From Sphingobacterium sp. N143 (GTDB lineage Bacteria > Bacteroidota > Bacteroidia > Sphingobacteriales > Sphingobacteriaceae): a stretch of DNA of 64,000 bases. The position numbers and the translations under genes are program-made. Position 1 is the first letter of the stretch; every line of letters starts with the position of its first letter. The stretch spans positions 581,913 to 645,912 of the forward strand of contig NZ_JACAIS010000002.1 of the NCBI RefSeq assembly GCF_030325625.1, written 5' to 3'. Shown one piece after another: positions 56,308-64,000 of the stretch. The notes beneath the pieces are model-generated. The model had not been told where the DNA came from. It ran no database searches and was given only the letters and a program-made list of their open reading frames with translations.

Positions 56308-56778
56308 ATGCCATTTGCACCGGACAAAACTGATTTAAAAATTCTCAAGTTATTACAAGAGAATGGTCGTATTACCAATTTACAACTGGCTTCCAGTATT
56401 GGACTTTCACCAGCCCCAACTTTAGAGCGTGTCAGAAAACTGGAAAACTCGGGATTTATTAAAAGTTATCATGCTTTTGTGGATGAAGAAAAGTTAGGAT
56501 TAGGCATCAAATCCTTCATACAGATTTCGTTGGATTTCCATACACATAATGCAATACCAGAATTTGTAGCGGCAGTAAAAATGATCCCTGAAGTAACTGA
56601 ATGCCACCATGTCACTGGAAACTGTGACTTTATGCTGAAAGTTTATGTAAAAGATATTAAAGCCTATGAAGGAGTCATCATGGAAAAGATTGCAAAGATT
56701 CCATTTGTAAAAACATTTCAAACAATGATGATTATGTCAACCAGCAAAAAGGAACCTATCATTCCTTTGGAATATTAA
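56308..56778 (+). CDS. Lrp/AsnC-family transcriptional regulator
   Basis: 156 residues. N-terminal helix-turn-helix at about 8-50 (KILKLLQENGRITNLQLASSIGLSPAPTLERVRKLE), then the RAM ligand-binding domain with VTGNCDFMLKVYV. Family members sense amino acids and often repress their own gene. Two palindromes upstream fit this. The DUF6695-like gene follows by 12 bases and may share its transcript. Confidence 0.94.
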   Translation: MPFAPDKTDLKILKLLQENGRITNLQLASSIGLSPAPTLERVRKLENSGFIKSYHAFVDEEKLGLGIKSFIQISLDFHTHNAIPEFVAAVKMIPEVTECHHVTGNCDFMLKVYVKDIKAYEGVIMEKIAKIPFVKTFQTMMIMSTSKKEPIIPLEY

Positions 56779-56790
56779 ACAAAACCGCTT

Positions 56791-57864
56791 ATGAAAACAT
56801 CATCCCGATACCATGATTTTGCGATGATTCTTGCCTGGCCCGATGCAACAATCCGTGGCGATGAAGCATGGATGATGTTTTTCAAAAAAATAGGCCTTGT
56901 CAAGAACCTCAACTTTAAAGTTGGCCATACAGGTATTGTTTTGATCGAACGAGACAGCGGCAGTCTACATTTTTATGATTTTGGCCGCTATATTTCACCT
57001 CGTGGATATGGGAGGGCCCGTTCAAAAGATTCAGACCCCAAGCTTACCATTGACTTCAAAGCAAAGATCGAAGGGAACTGTATTCTAAACTTATTAGAAA
57101 TTGTCCTTCATTTTGAAAAAATGAAGGAGGCCATGCAAGGATTCGGAGACCTTTATTTCTCGGTCGTACAAAACATTGATTTCCGTTCCGCAAAAGCATT
57201 TGCGGACGCATGGGTGTTACGCGGATCATACCCCTATGGAGCAGTGGCCAGGAACAACAATAACTGCTCTCGATTTATTACAAGACTTCTCATCCAGACC
57301 ACAGAGCGGTTTCATTTCTGGCACCCCATCAATTTTCCTGAAACGATCAAAGCCAGCCCGATGAGCAATATCGTCAATTCTTCTTCAGATCGTCTTATCT
57401 ATAAATACTCTGAGGCGGAGGGTCTACGTACTCTAAAAATGTGTAGATTTTCATCCTTAATGTTCTTATTCGAAAAACTAAGTGCCAATCTCAAACAAAA
57501 GCTCGCAAGTACCTTACCGGAAGATATCACAATTGGTGGAATGATACAAAAAGACAAACCCCGAACCATCCCAACCGAAGCCCAGTATTTGGGCGGTGTG
57601 GGCGAAGGCGCCTGGTTTCATATTGAACCTGTCGGAAGCAACCAAGCTGTTTTTCATCGCTTTACCATAAAGGGAGAACTTGAATATAGTGTGCTCGGAA
57701 AGGCCCTTGAACCAATCGATTTCAATATTCCTTATCAAATCAGTTACGATAGTCACCTTTTATTTAGCCATCTTCAGCAAAATGGAAGGATAGTCCGCTT
57801 TGAGCATATTCGCGTCCTCATGTTGGGCGAAACAAGATCTTCCACTAGAGATCAATATGCCTAA
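56791..57864 (+). CDS. DUF6695-like protein with possible permuted papain (NlpC/P60-type) fold
   Basis: 357 residues, no signal peptide or membrane segment. I recognise the N-terminal two-thirds as resembling DUF6695 (LAWPD...[35 protein letters not shown]). A His in GHTGIV (H46) followed much later by a Cys in NNNNCSRF (C159) is the order seen in permuted papain-like enzymes such as YiiX and LRAT-type proteins. This is inference; catalysis is untested. It follows the Lrp gene closely, and its end overlaps the end of convergent ung by 4 bases. Confidence 0.6.
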   Translation: MKTSSRYHDFAMILAWPDATIRGDEAWMMFFKKIGLVKNLNFKVGHTGIVLIERDSGSLHFYDFGRYISPRGYGRARSKDSDPKLTIDFKAKIEGNCILNLLEIVLHFEKMKEAMQGFGDLYFSVVQNIDFRSAKAFADAWVLRGSYPYGAVARNNNNCSRFITRLLIQTTERFHFWHPINFPETIKASPMSNIVNSSSDRLIYKYSEAEGLRTLKMCRFSSLMFLFEKLSANLKQKLASTLPEDITIGGMIQKDKPRTIPTEAQYLGGVGEGAWFHIEPVGSNQAVFHRFTIKGELEYSVLGKALEPIDFNIPYQISYDSHLLFSHLQQNGRIVRFEHIRVLMLGETRSSTRDQYA

Positions 57865-58535
57865 GGCAAATGCCAATCAATGGGCGTCTTACCATGCTCT
57901 ACCAAATATTTGTTTGCCTTTGAAAAATGCTTACTGCCAAAGAAGCCCCGATATACTGAAAGAGGCGATGGATGTACAGACTTCAAAATAAGATGTTTAC
58001 GTGCATCAATTAAAATACTTTTCTTCTGCGCATAACTTCCCCATAATAGAAAAACAACATGTTCACATCGCTCAGAAATGGCGTGTATAATACTATCGGT
58101 AAAAACTTCCCAGCCTTTTTTTTGATGAGAGCCTGCTAAATGCGCCTGTACGGTCAGCGTCGCATTAAGTAATAATACACCTTGTTTAGCCCAAGAGGTC
58201 AAATCACCTGACCGAGGTTCCACAAAGCCTGCTATATCCTCCTCCAGCTCTTTGAAAATGTTTTTTAGCGATGGGGGCAAAGCGACTCCGTCTGGGACTG
58301 AAAAAGACAATCCATGTGCCTGACCATCGTTATGATAGGGGTCCTGTCCCAAAATAACGACCTTAACCTGGGGTAAAGGCGTCAACCTAAACGCATTCAT
58401 CACCAGCGGCGCAGGAGGGAAAACCTTTGTCCGCCGACGCTCTTCCTGAACAAAGGCAGATAATTGTTTCATATAGGGCTGACTGAATAAAGGTTTAAAC
58501 ACTGGAGCCCATGAATCATCGTATAACTTTTCCAT
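57861..58535 (-). CDS. ung: Uracil-DNA glycosylase, family 1
   Basis: Removes uracil from DNA. 224 residues. Catalytic D65 in GQDPYH (63-68), and H188 in HPSPLS (188-193). Leu-loop and uracil-pocket residues are normal. Start chosen at 58535; the promoter -7 box lies just 4 bases upstream, so the transcript is probably leaderless. Confidence 0.97.
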   Translation of the reverse strand: MEKLYDDSWAPVFKPLFSQPYMKQLSAFVQEERRRTKVFPPAPLVMNAFRLTPLPQVKVVILGQDPYHNDGQAHGLSFSVPDGVALPPSLKNIFKELEEDIAGFVEPRSGDLTSWAKQGVLLLNATLTVQAHLAGSHQKKGWEVFTDSIIHAISERCEHVVFLLWGSYAQKKSILIDARKHLILKSVHPSPLSVYRGFFGSKHFSKANKYLVEHGKTPIDWHLP

Positions 58536-58539
58536 AGAC

Positions 58540-58571
58540 CAAACTTAGATAAAGTTGCATGCAATGACAAA
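58540..58571 (-). promoter_or_regulatory. ung promoter
   Basis: On the minus strand, TTTG at 58571-58568, exactly 20 bases, then TAAGTTTG at 58547-58540, and ATG after 4 more bases. The ATTGCAT and TTATCTAAGTTTGG segments resemble the ndk/fcl promoters. Confidence 0.78.
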
Positions 58572-58767
58572 TTTAAGAGGTTGTATCTATTCATAAGCAC
58601 TTTATCAAATGTGATCAAGACGACTCATTTCCATCAGCCAGAAGGCGCCTTTCCAAATGGAAAACATAATTTTACAAAATAACCACTTTAACAAGTTGCT
58701 TAACCGATGAAATTAATGGATATTTGCAGAATTAAATTGAACACGAATATTTTTTAAACAAAGATTT

Positions 58768-59307
58768 ATGTCAAATCTCGTTAGAATCATTATTTGCAGT
58801 GCATTGCTGATTGGGACAGTAGCTTTATTTTGGACAGGGAACTGGGGATGGGGAATTTTAGGCATCTTGATCACTATTTTAGGCTTTGTCACTGTTTTCT
58901 TTCATGAATACATGCTTATTGCGCAATGGTATATGCGCAAACAGAATATGGCCACAGCCGAAAAATGGTTAAGGAAAATCACAAATTATGAAAAACAGTT
59001 AATTCCACAACAACATGGTTATTATAATATGTTGATTGGATTAATTGAATCCCAACGGGCTCCAATGCAATCTGAAAAATATTTTAAGAAAGCTTTGGCA
59101 CTTGGGCTACACATGGATCACAACATTGCTTTGGCGAAATTAAGTCTCGCTGGGGTCGCCATGGCAAAACGAAATAAGCGGGAAGCTGAAAAATTACTAC
59201 AAGAAGCTAAAAAAGCTGATAAAAACAAGTTATTAGCAGATCAGATCAAAATGATGAAAGATCAGATGGGCATGCTGGACAAACAGCAGATCAGATATAA
59301 CCGATAA
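58768..59307 (+). CDS. Small membrane protein with TPR-like tail
   Basis: 179 residues. Two membrane segments (about 5-23 and 27-50), then a cytosolic helical region of paired helices (AQWYMRKQNMATAEKWLRKI, SEKYFKKALALGLHMDHNIALAKLSLAGVAM), which looks like two or three tetratricopeptide-type repeats for protein binding. No known family name. Monocistronic, with its own terminator. Confidence 0.75.
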   Translation: MSNLVRIIICSALLIGTVALFWTGNWGWGILGILITILGFVTVFFHEYMLIAQWYMRKQNMATAEKWLRKITNYEKQLIPQQHGYYNMLIGLIESQRAPMQSEKYFKKALALGLHMDHNIALAKLSLAGVAMAKRNKREAEKLLQEAKKADKNKLLADQIKMMKDQMGMLDKQQIRYNR

Positions 59308-59330
59308 ACAAATCGGCTCTTCAATAAAGA

Positions 59331-59364
59331 AAAAGCGCTATAACCGAGTGGTTATAGCGCTTTT
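59331..59364. terminator. Bidirectional terminator
   Basis: A 15-bp perfect stem (59331-59345 with 59350-59364), 4-base loop, A and T runs, between convergent genes. Confidence 0.9.
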
Positions 59365-59387
59365 TTGCTATCGCAGTTATTTGACAG

Positions 59388-59855
59388 TTATTTCTTCAAA
59401 ACAATTGGCACATCCAAGAATTTCCCCTCTTCCTCACTACTTTCAAAAACAAGCTTTACATTTGCCGGCTCATCCGACTTTTTCCAATCCTTCACAATGA
59501 TCTGAATGTCCACCGGCCGATCCTCCTCCAAAAGATAATGCAGATAATTTTGCTTATCGTCAAATGCTATCAGAACATTCCCCATACGGATTGAGGAGAA
59601 GAAATGCGACTGCTCTTTCTGGTCTAAAATCTGCGTCGAAAATGTGTTCATCTTAAATTCACGCGGCACCCTGCTATATGAGATTGCGAATAGGTTAATT
59701 ACCAACTCACTTGTACTTTCATCCACATGAAAGTCCTTTACATCAAACTGAATATCATCTACCACCAGCAATGAATCCGCAGATTGCGCCTGAAGAGTCC
59801 CCCAAGCAAAACATAGAAGGATCAAAATGATGGAACAACGAAAAATTCTACTCAT
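59388..59855 (-). CDS. Hypothetical exported protein
   Basis: 155 residues. Signal peptide about 1-23 (WGTLQAQ). The mature part is mostly beta-strand (VVDDIQFDVKDFHVDESTSELVINL) with a charged C-terminus; no domain recognised. Periplasmic or surface. Probably its own unit, preceded by the DUF4293 gene's weak terminator. Confidence 0.7.
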   Translation of the reverse strand: MSRIFRCSIILILLCFAWGTLQAQSADSLLVVDDIQFDVKDFHVDESTSELVINLFAISYSRVPREFKMNTFSTQILDQKEQSHFFSSIRMGNVLIAFDDKQNYLHYLLEEDRPVDIQIIVKDWKKSDEPANVKLVFESSEEEGKFLDVPIVLKK

Positions 59856-59870
59856 AGATTATTTTAGTTA

Positions 59871-59894
59871 AAAAGCCCCCATATGGTGGCTTTT
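59871..59894 (-). terminator. Hairpin after the DUF4293 gene
   Basis: AAAAGCC/GGCTTTT arms (59871-59877 with 59888-59894) with a partly paired centre and A/T runs at both ends. Confidence 0.55.
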
Positions 59895-59918
59895 ATGTTG
59901 AAAATTAATGATGCTAAG

Positions 59919-60401
59919 TTATGCCCGCAACCGGTCGGCAGACCGAATCAATTTATCATCGCGCCTTACACCGCCTAATGCCAAGGCACAAAATATAATT
60001 GATATCGGTAACAAAAAGAAGCCAACACCAATATTACCTGTCCCCAAGAATTGGTTAACAGTAGAAAGATGTGTACTTGCCGAAGAATAAAGCCAAAGGG
60101 CAAAGAAGATAATAGCTATGATTTCTACCCAAATAAGCAAAATCTGTATCTTGCGTTGCTTAAATTTGAATATCGTAAATATGGGAAGTGCTCCCAAAAG
60201 AACGGTCACTATAGTCTGTAAGATATAACCAAACCCACCTTCGTGAACTGGCTGTCCAGCGGCAACACCATAAATACCTGTCACCTTAACATTCTTTCCC
60301 AAACCAACTAAATCACTATAATTTACATAAGGGAATAAAAACAAGCCGAATATAATTAATCCTGCCACTAACAAATAAACAGTTTGGATACGTTGAATCA
60401 T
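59919..60401 (-). CDS. DUF4293 membrane protein
   Basis: 160 residues, four membrane segments (about 7-24, 58-78, 85-106, 125-146), ending with the family tail DDKLIRSADRLRA. Restricted to Bacteroidota and of unknown function. I see no clear partner gene. Confidence 0.88.
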   Translation of the reverse strand: MIQRIQTVYLLVAGLIIFGLFLFPYVNYSDLVGLGKNVKVTGIYGVAAGQPVHEGGFGYILQTIVTVLLGALPIFTIFKFKQRKIQILLIWVEIIAIIFFALWLYSSASTHLSTVNQFLGTGNIGVGFFLLPISIIFCALALGGVRRDDKLIRSADRLRA

Positions 60402-60639
60402 ATTTTAATGTTTGTATATCAACAAATATAATAAGCTTTCTTTCTATTTAGAAATTAGAACAATCGAAAGCATCATTTTGTTGCAACTTTCGCACATGCT
60501 TATAGCTCAGTTTAATTGAAATCATCTCCAAAATACTGTAACCTGTACAGATCACATTATCTAGTCCATTCGCTCATCAATTAGGACCCGATATAAAAAC
60601 AGATGGAAATTGCCTATTAAAGTTCTTTTCAGAAAGCAC

Positions 60640-60647
60640 TATCTTTG
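60640..60647 (+). promoter_or_regulatory. -7 promoter box of the acyltransferase gene
   Basis: TATCTTTG, with TTA about 20 bases upstream; 16 bases before the ATG at 60664. It lies inside the longer possible frame and so decides the start. Confidence 0.6.
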
Positions 60648-60663
60648 CAAAAAAAGTGAATAC

Positions 60664-61182
60664 ATGTTATATATATACGGCGCAACTGCACATGCTAAAA
60701 CTGCAGTCGACATTGCAGAAGATTTGGGCATCGAGATTGGTGGTCTTATTGATAAATCATTATTGATCGAAGATGTATTTGATTATGAAGTCCAACTCCA
60801 CCATCAGATGAAAGATGCTACTGAGGATTTTTTTGTTGCAGTCAAAAACCCGGGGCTACGTGAAAGAATTGTATCAGAAAACCCTGAATGGAATTTTCAG
60901 TCGTTGATTCATCCCAGAGCCTATGTCTCCAAGAGGGCCGAGATTGGTGAAGGAAGTATTATTCTTCCTGGAGCAACGATAGCTCCCGATGTACAGATTG
61001 GCAACCATTGTATCATATCCGGGTCGGCAGTGATTGAAAGCAATACCATCATTGAAGATTTTGTTAATATTGGGCCAAATGTCTCTATCGGTTCAAATGT
61101 ACTTGTAGGCCGAGGTTCAGAAATTAAGGCAAACACACGAATTGAAGACGAGGAAACCATCGCCAAAGAAAGCATTATCTAG
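60664..61182 (+). CDS. NeuD/PglD-like sugar O- or N-acyltransferase
   Basis: 172 residues. A short Rossmann-like N-terminal domain (MLYIYGATAHAKTAVDIAEDLG) followed by a left-handed beta-helix with hexapeptide repeats from about 90 (IGEGSIILPGATIAPDVQIGNHC). Family members acylate nucleotide sugars for surface glycans. It is somewhat shorter than the usual 200-odd residues, with no obvious break. It stands alone, away from the glycan cluster. Confidence 0.8.
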   Translation: MLYIYGATAHAKTAVDIAEDLGIEIGGLIDKSLLIEDVFDYEVQLHHQMKDATEDFFVAVKNPGLRERIVSENPEWNFQSLIHPRAYVSKRAEIGEGSIILPGATIAPDVQIGNHCIISGSAVIESNTIIEDFVNIGPNVSIGSNVLVGRGSEIKANTRIEDEETIAKESII

Positions 61183-61224
61183 TCGCTAGATCAATCATGT
61201 TCAAAAAAGCGCATGGCACATTTA

Positions 61225-62988
61225 TCAAATCCCTGCAGAATGAAATTGTAAGTCGTACAGTTTTTTGTAGTAACCATCAAAAGACAGGAGTTCCTGATGC
61301 GTTCCAATTTCCTTGATCTCCCCTTTGTCTAGTACAATAATCTTGTCCGCTTTCTGAATAGTGGACAAGCGATGGGCAATAACAATGGACGTTCTCCCCT
61401 TCATCAGATTATCAATTGCCTGCTGAATCATTTCCTCAGTTTCGGTATCCACTGAAGAAGTCGCCTCGTCCAAAATCAAAATTCGGGGATCATGCACTAA
61501 CGCCCGTATAAATGAAATCAATTGTGCCTGACCAGCAGAAAGTGTGGCTCCGCGCTCTTTAACATCATAATCATAACCTCCAGGAAGCCGCATAATAAAG
61601 TCATGAGCACCAACCTCTTTCGCGGCTTCGATCACCTGCTCTCTTGAAATGGACGGATCCCCCAAGGTAATATTATTAATCACACTATCCGAAAAAAGAA
61701 ACACGTCTTGCAATACTGTAGCGATCGTATTTCTAAGATAATCCAGGTCGTAATCTTTGATATTCACATCATCCAGCAAGATTTCACCTTTATTTATTTC
61801 ATAAAATCGGCTTAGGATATTTATAGTGGATGATTTACCGGCACCCGTTGCACCCACCAAAGCTAGCGTTTCACCGGGATTGACACTAAAATTAACATCT
61901 TTCAGCACCCAGCTCTCATCATTATAGGCGAACCAAACGTTTTTAAATGTAATTTCTCCTTTAATTTGGGCCGGTTTCAGCTCCCCTGAATTAGGTGTCA
62001 TTTCATCTGTATCCAAAACTTCAAAAATACGTTCAGCACTAACCATACCCATCTGCAGTGTATTGAATTTGTCGATAAGCTCCCGGATAGGCCTAAAGAT
62101 CATATTGATGTACATGATAAAAGCTACCACAACACCTGGAGAAATCACATCAGCCATGATCTGCTTGGCGCCAAACCAGACCAGTAGCCCCAGTGCAATT
62201 GCCATGATAATTTCCAGCACAGGAAAAAAGATTGAGAAATACCAGTTTGTGCGGATATGTGCGTTTCGATGCTGCGCATTGATTTCCTTAAACTTATTGA
62301 TCTCTTGCTCTTCTCGAGCAAAATATTGAATAATCCCCACCCCGGTAATATGCTCCTGGAGAAAGGTATTCAAGTTGGAAACCCATTTTCTGACATCTAT
62401 AAACGCCGATTTCATAGCTTCCTTAAACACATAGGTTGCTGCAATCATCAAGGGCATAGGAATCAGAACAATGAGCGTCAGTTTCCAGTCTGAATAAAAC
62501 ATGACAACTAATATGACAACCAACTGCAGTAAATCTCCAATGATCTGGATCAATCCTTCAGAAAAAATATTGGAAAGCGTTTCTAAATCTGAGATTGTCC
62601 GCGTTATCAACTTTCCTAAAGCTGTACGGTCGAAATATTTAAGGCGCAACTGAACAATATGATTGAAGACCTGGATCCGGATATCGCGAATAACCGATTG
62701 TCCAAGCGTATTCGTCATTAAGGTATGGTAATAACGTATCAGGGTTTGCACAATAACCAAAGCCAGCATGGCAATCAACATATAGGTTAATCCTTTCGTA
62801 TCGAAATTAAGGATATAATTATCCAATGTATGCTGAATAAGCATGGGCAAGGCTGGCGCCACAGCGGCTAATAATATCGTTAAGACTACCGATATCAAAA
62901 ACGCAACATGATAGGGCCGCATATAGCGACTCATCCGTTTTAACAAATTGATATCATAGGTTTTACCTGTTACTTTATCTTGACTCAC
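61225..62988 (-). CDS. ABC exporter, fused membrane and ATPase domains
   Basis: 587 residues. Six membrane segments in about 1-310, then the ATPase: Walker A GATGAGKSS at 379-387, signature LSAGQ, Walker B LILDEATSSVD, and IAHRLSTI. MsbA/multidrug-exporter type acting as a homodimer. Lipid or drug substrates possible. Its ATG lies one base before the previous gene's stop region ends, so it is co-translated with truA. Confidence 0.92.
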   Translation of the reverse strand: MSQDKVTGKTYDINLLKRMSRYMRPYHVAFLISVVLTILLAAVAPALPMLIQHTLDNYILNFDTKGLTYMLIAMLALVIVQTLIRYYHTLMTNTLGQSVIRDIRIQVFNHIVQLRLKYFDRTALGKLITRTISDLETLSNIFSEGLIQIIGDLLQLVVILVVMFYSDWKLTLIVLIPMPLMIAATYVFKEAMKSAFIDVRKWVSNLNTFLQEHITGVGIIQYFAREEQEINKFKEINAQHRNAHIRTNWYFSIFFPVLEIIMAIALGLLVWFGAKQIMADVISPGVVVAFIMYINMIFRPIRELIDKFNTLQMGMVSAERIFEVLDTDEMTPNSGELKPAQIKGEITFKNVWFAYNDESWVLKDVNFSVNPGETLALVGATGAGKSSTINILSRFYEINKGEILLDDVNIKDYDLDYLRNTIATVLQDVFLFSDSVINNITLGDPSISREQVIEAAKEVGAHDFIMRLPGGYDYDVKERGATLSAGQAQLISFIRALVHDPRILILDEATSSVDTETEEMIQQAIDNLMKGRTSIVIAHRLSTIQKADKIIVLDKGEIKEIGTHQELLSFDGYYKKLYDLQFHSAGI

Positions 62989-62989
62989 G

Positions 62990-63751
62990 CTAATTTGGTA
63001 TATAAGGGTATGCTACCTCAGTTAAATATAATCCATGTGCCGGGACAGAAACTCCTGCTTTTCCCCGGTTTTTACTTGCGATGACTTCTGGTATATATGT
63101 CACCGGCAAGCCTTTCAATCCGATTTCCAATAAAGTCCCTACAATAGCACGAACCATATTGCGCAAAAAGCGATCAGCAGTAATGTGAAAAACTAGGCGT
63201 TGTTCAGTATGCCAGACCCATTCAGCTCTACGAATATCGCAAATATTTGTAAACACCTGTGTATGAGATTTACTAAAGCATTCGAAATCCTGCCTGCCCA
63301 ATAAGAATTTTGCTGCTTCATTCATCTTGTCTACATCAGGGCGGTCACGCATAAAACATGAATAAGGATAAAGGAAAGGGTCTTTATGAAAATGAAGATG
63401 ATACTCATACGACCGATGGGTCGCATCAAACCGGGCATGGGCATCATCCTCCACCTCAATCAATCTTTTTACCGCAACATCAAAAGGCAGCAATGCATTG
63501 AGTGAGTGGATAAAACGATCCGCTTTTTCCAATATCCCCACTGGAGCAGCATCAAAATGCGCATACAATTGCTTAGCATGAACACCTGTATCCGTCCGTC
63601 CTGCGCCGATAGTTTCTATAGGCTCCCTTAACAAGGTCTCCAGTGCCCTGTTCAAAACCTCTTGCACTGAAACCGCATTATTTTGAATCTGCCAACCATG
63701 GTAAGCCTGCCCGAAGTAGGCGATTTCTAAGAAAAAACGTCTTTTATCCAT
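62990..63751 (-). CDS. truA: tRNA pseudouridine synthase A
   Basis: Makes pseudouridine at positions 38-40 of the anticodon stem. 253 residues. Catalytic D54 in GRTDTGVHA (51-59). The TruA-type RSYEYH and FLRNMVRAIVG blocks are present. I chose the Met at 63751: the earlier TTG-start frame overlaps the -7 box. Confidence 0.96.
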   Translation of the reverse strand: MDKRRFFLEIAYFGQAYHGWQIQNNAVSVQEVLNRALETLLREPIETIGAGRTDTGVHAKQLYAHFDAAPVGILEKADRFIHSLNALLPFDVAVKRLIEVEDDAHARFDATHRSYEYHLHFHKDPFLYPYSCFMRDRPDVDKMNEAAKFLLGRQDFECFSKSHTQVFTNICDIRRAEWVWHTEQRLVFHITADRFLRNMVRAIVGTLLEIGLKGLPVTYIPEVIASKNRGKAGVSVPAHGLYLTEVAYPYIPN

Positions 63752-63760
63752 TATAAGACA

Positions 63761-63768
63761 CAAAGGTA
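63761..63768 (-). promoter_or_regulatory. -7 promoter box of truA
   Basis: TACCTTTG on the minus strand, 9 bases before the truA ATG. Confidence 0.6.
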
Positions 63769-64000
63769 CATTTTTCCAAATGAGCTCCCTTTTTTAAAGG
63801 GATTATTTTGCACATTTTTGATATTATTTATCCTTCCATGACAAAACTATTCATTTGGCCGGAAAGATCCATTTTGTCCTCGACCTGAGATCTCCAACGG
63901 ACTTAAATCTTAGTTTTTCAAGCATGACAGCATTGCGCCCGCCATGATATGGACTGTCCTATCGGACATACATGAACAAAGCAAGTCAAACACGAAGGTT
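63764..64000. other. Right-end region, no gene called
   Basis: 237 bases beyond truA. Only a frame opening at 63944 (ATG ATA TGG ...) reads to the window edge; its LSDIH recalls the first metallophosphoesterase motif, but 19 codons are too few to decide. No terminator or RNA gene seen. Confidence 0.4.

Overview
The window reads as ordinary chromosomal DNA of a Bacteroidota bacterium, most likely a Sphingobacterium or close relative. The evidence is Bacteroidota-type promoters (TTG, about 20 bp, then TAnnTTTG), a SusC/SusD pair with a DUF5689 lipoprotein, the SDR-type threonine dehydrogenase, DUF4293, YtxH/holin-like envelope genes, almost no Shine-Dalgarno signals, and Bacteroidota-like protein sequences. 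I see no prophage, integrase, insertion sequence, CRISPR array or rRNA. One tRNA (Gly, GCC) is present.

Layout. 1-4.3 kb: the 3' part of mfd and a PLP-dependent sulfur amino acid enzyme. 4.4-6.6 kb: galT-galK (leftward). 6.7-9.9 kb: a membrane metallophosphoesterase, hemH and ispH (leftward). 10.2-12.8 kb: ndk, a methyltransferase, ybeY and ruvX. 13-14.2 kb: an exported DUF1684-peptide deformylase fusion. 14.3-17.4 kb: asd, a threonine dehydrogenase and a YebC-family gene. 17.6-18.5 kb: a protein built from 53-residue tandem repeats. 18.5-23.5 kb: a rightward surface-glycan set (DeoR-type regulator, Wzx-like flippase, three glycosyltransferases, DUF3820). 23.6-25.4 kb: trhO and a DUF937 gene. 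25.5-31.5 kb: a leftward susC-susD-DUF5689 operon. 31.9-33.7 kb: trmB and GDP-fucose synthase. 33.7-36.8 kb: small envelope proteins and a ComM-type AAA+ ATPase. 36.8-41.4 kb: rhomboid protease, LUD protein, ftsH, rsfS and birA. 41.5-43.8 kb: a DsbD system split over two genes. 43.9-48.9 kb: pfkA, a small lipoprotein, a TlpA-like oxidoreductase and a LemA-TPM-TPM set. 49-52 kb: an FAD oxidoreductase, tRNA-Gly and an MFS exporter. 52.3-56 kb: sufBCD. 56.3-58.5 kb: an Lrp-type regulator, a possible permuted papain-fold protein and ung. 58.8-63.8 kb: small membrane or exported unknowns, a NeuD-like acyltransferase, an ABC exporter and truA.

How it fits together. Most genes are core housekeeping: DNA repair (mfd, ung, ruvX), cofactors (hemH, ispH, suf, birA), RNA modification (trmB, truA, trhO, ybeY), translation (rsfS, tRNA-Gly) and central metabolism (pfkA, ndk, asd). 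The accessory content is the glycan cluster, the SusCD locus and several envelope thiol/redox proteins. Strong hairpin terminators close most transcription units and many sit between convergent genes.

Points most worth a second look: the exported deformylase fusion with all three catalytic motifs intact; a 35-bp stretch identical between the ndk and fcl promoters; several promoters so close to the start codon that the mRNAs should be nearly leaderless; twin palindromes upstream of the Lrp gene; the split DsbD; and the His/Cys protein next to the Lrp gene.
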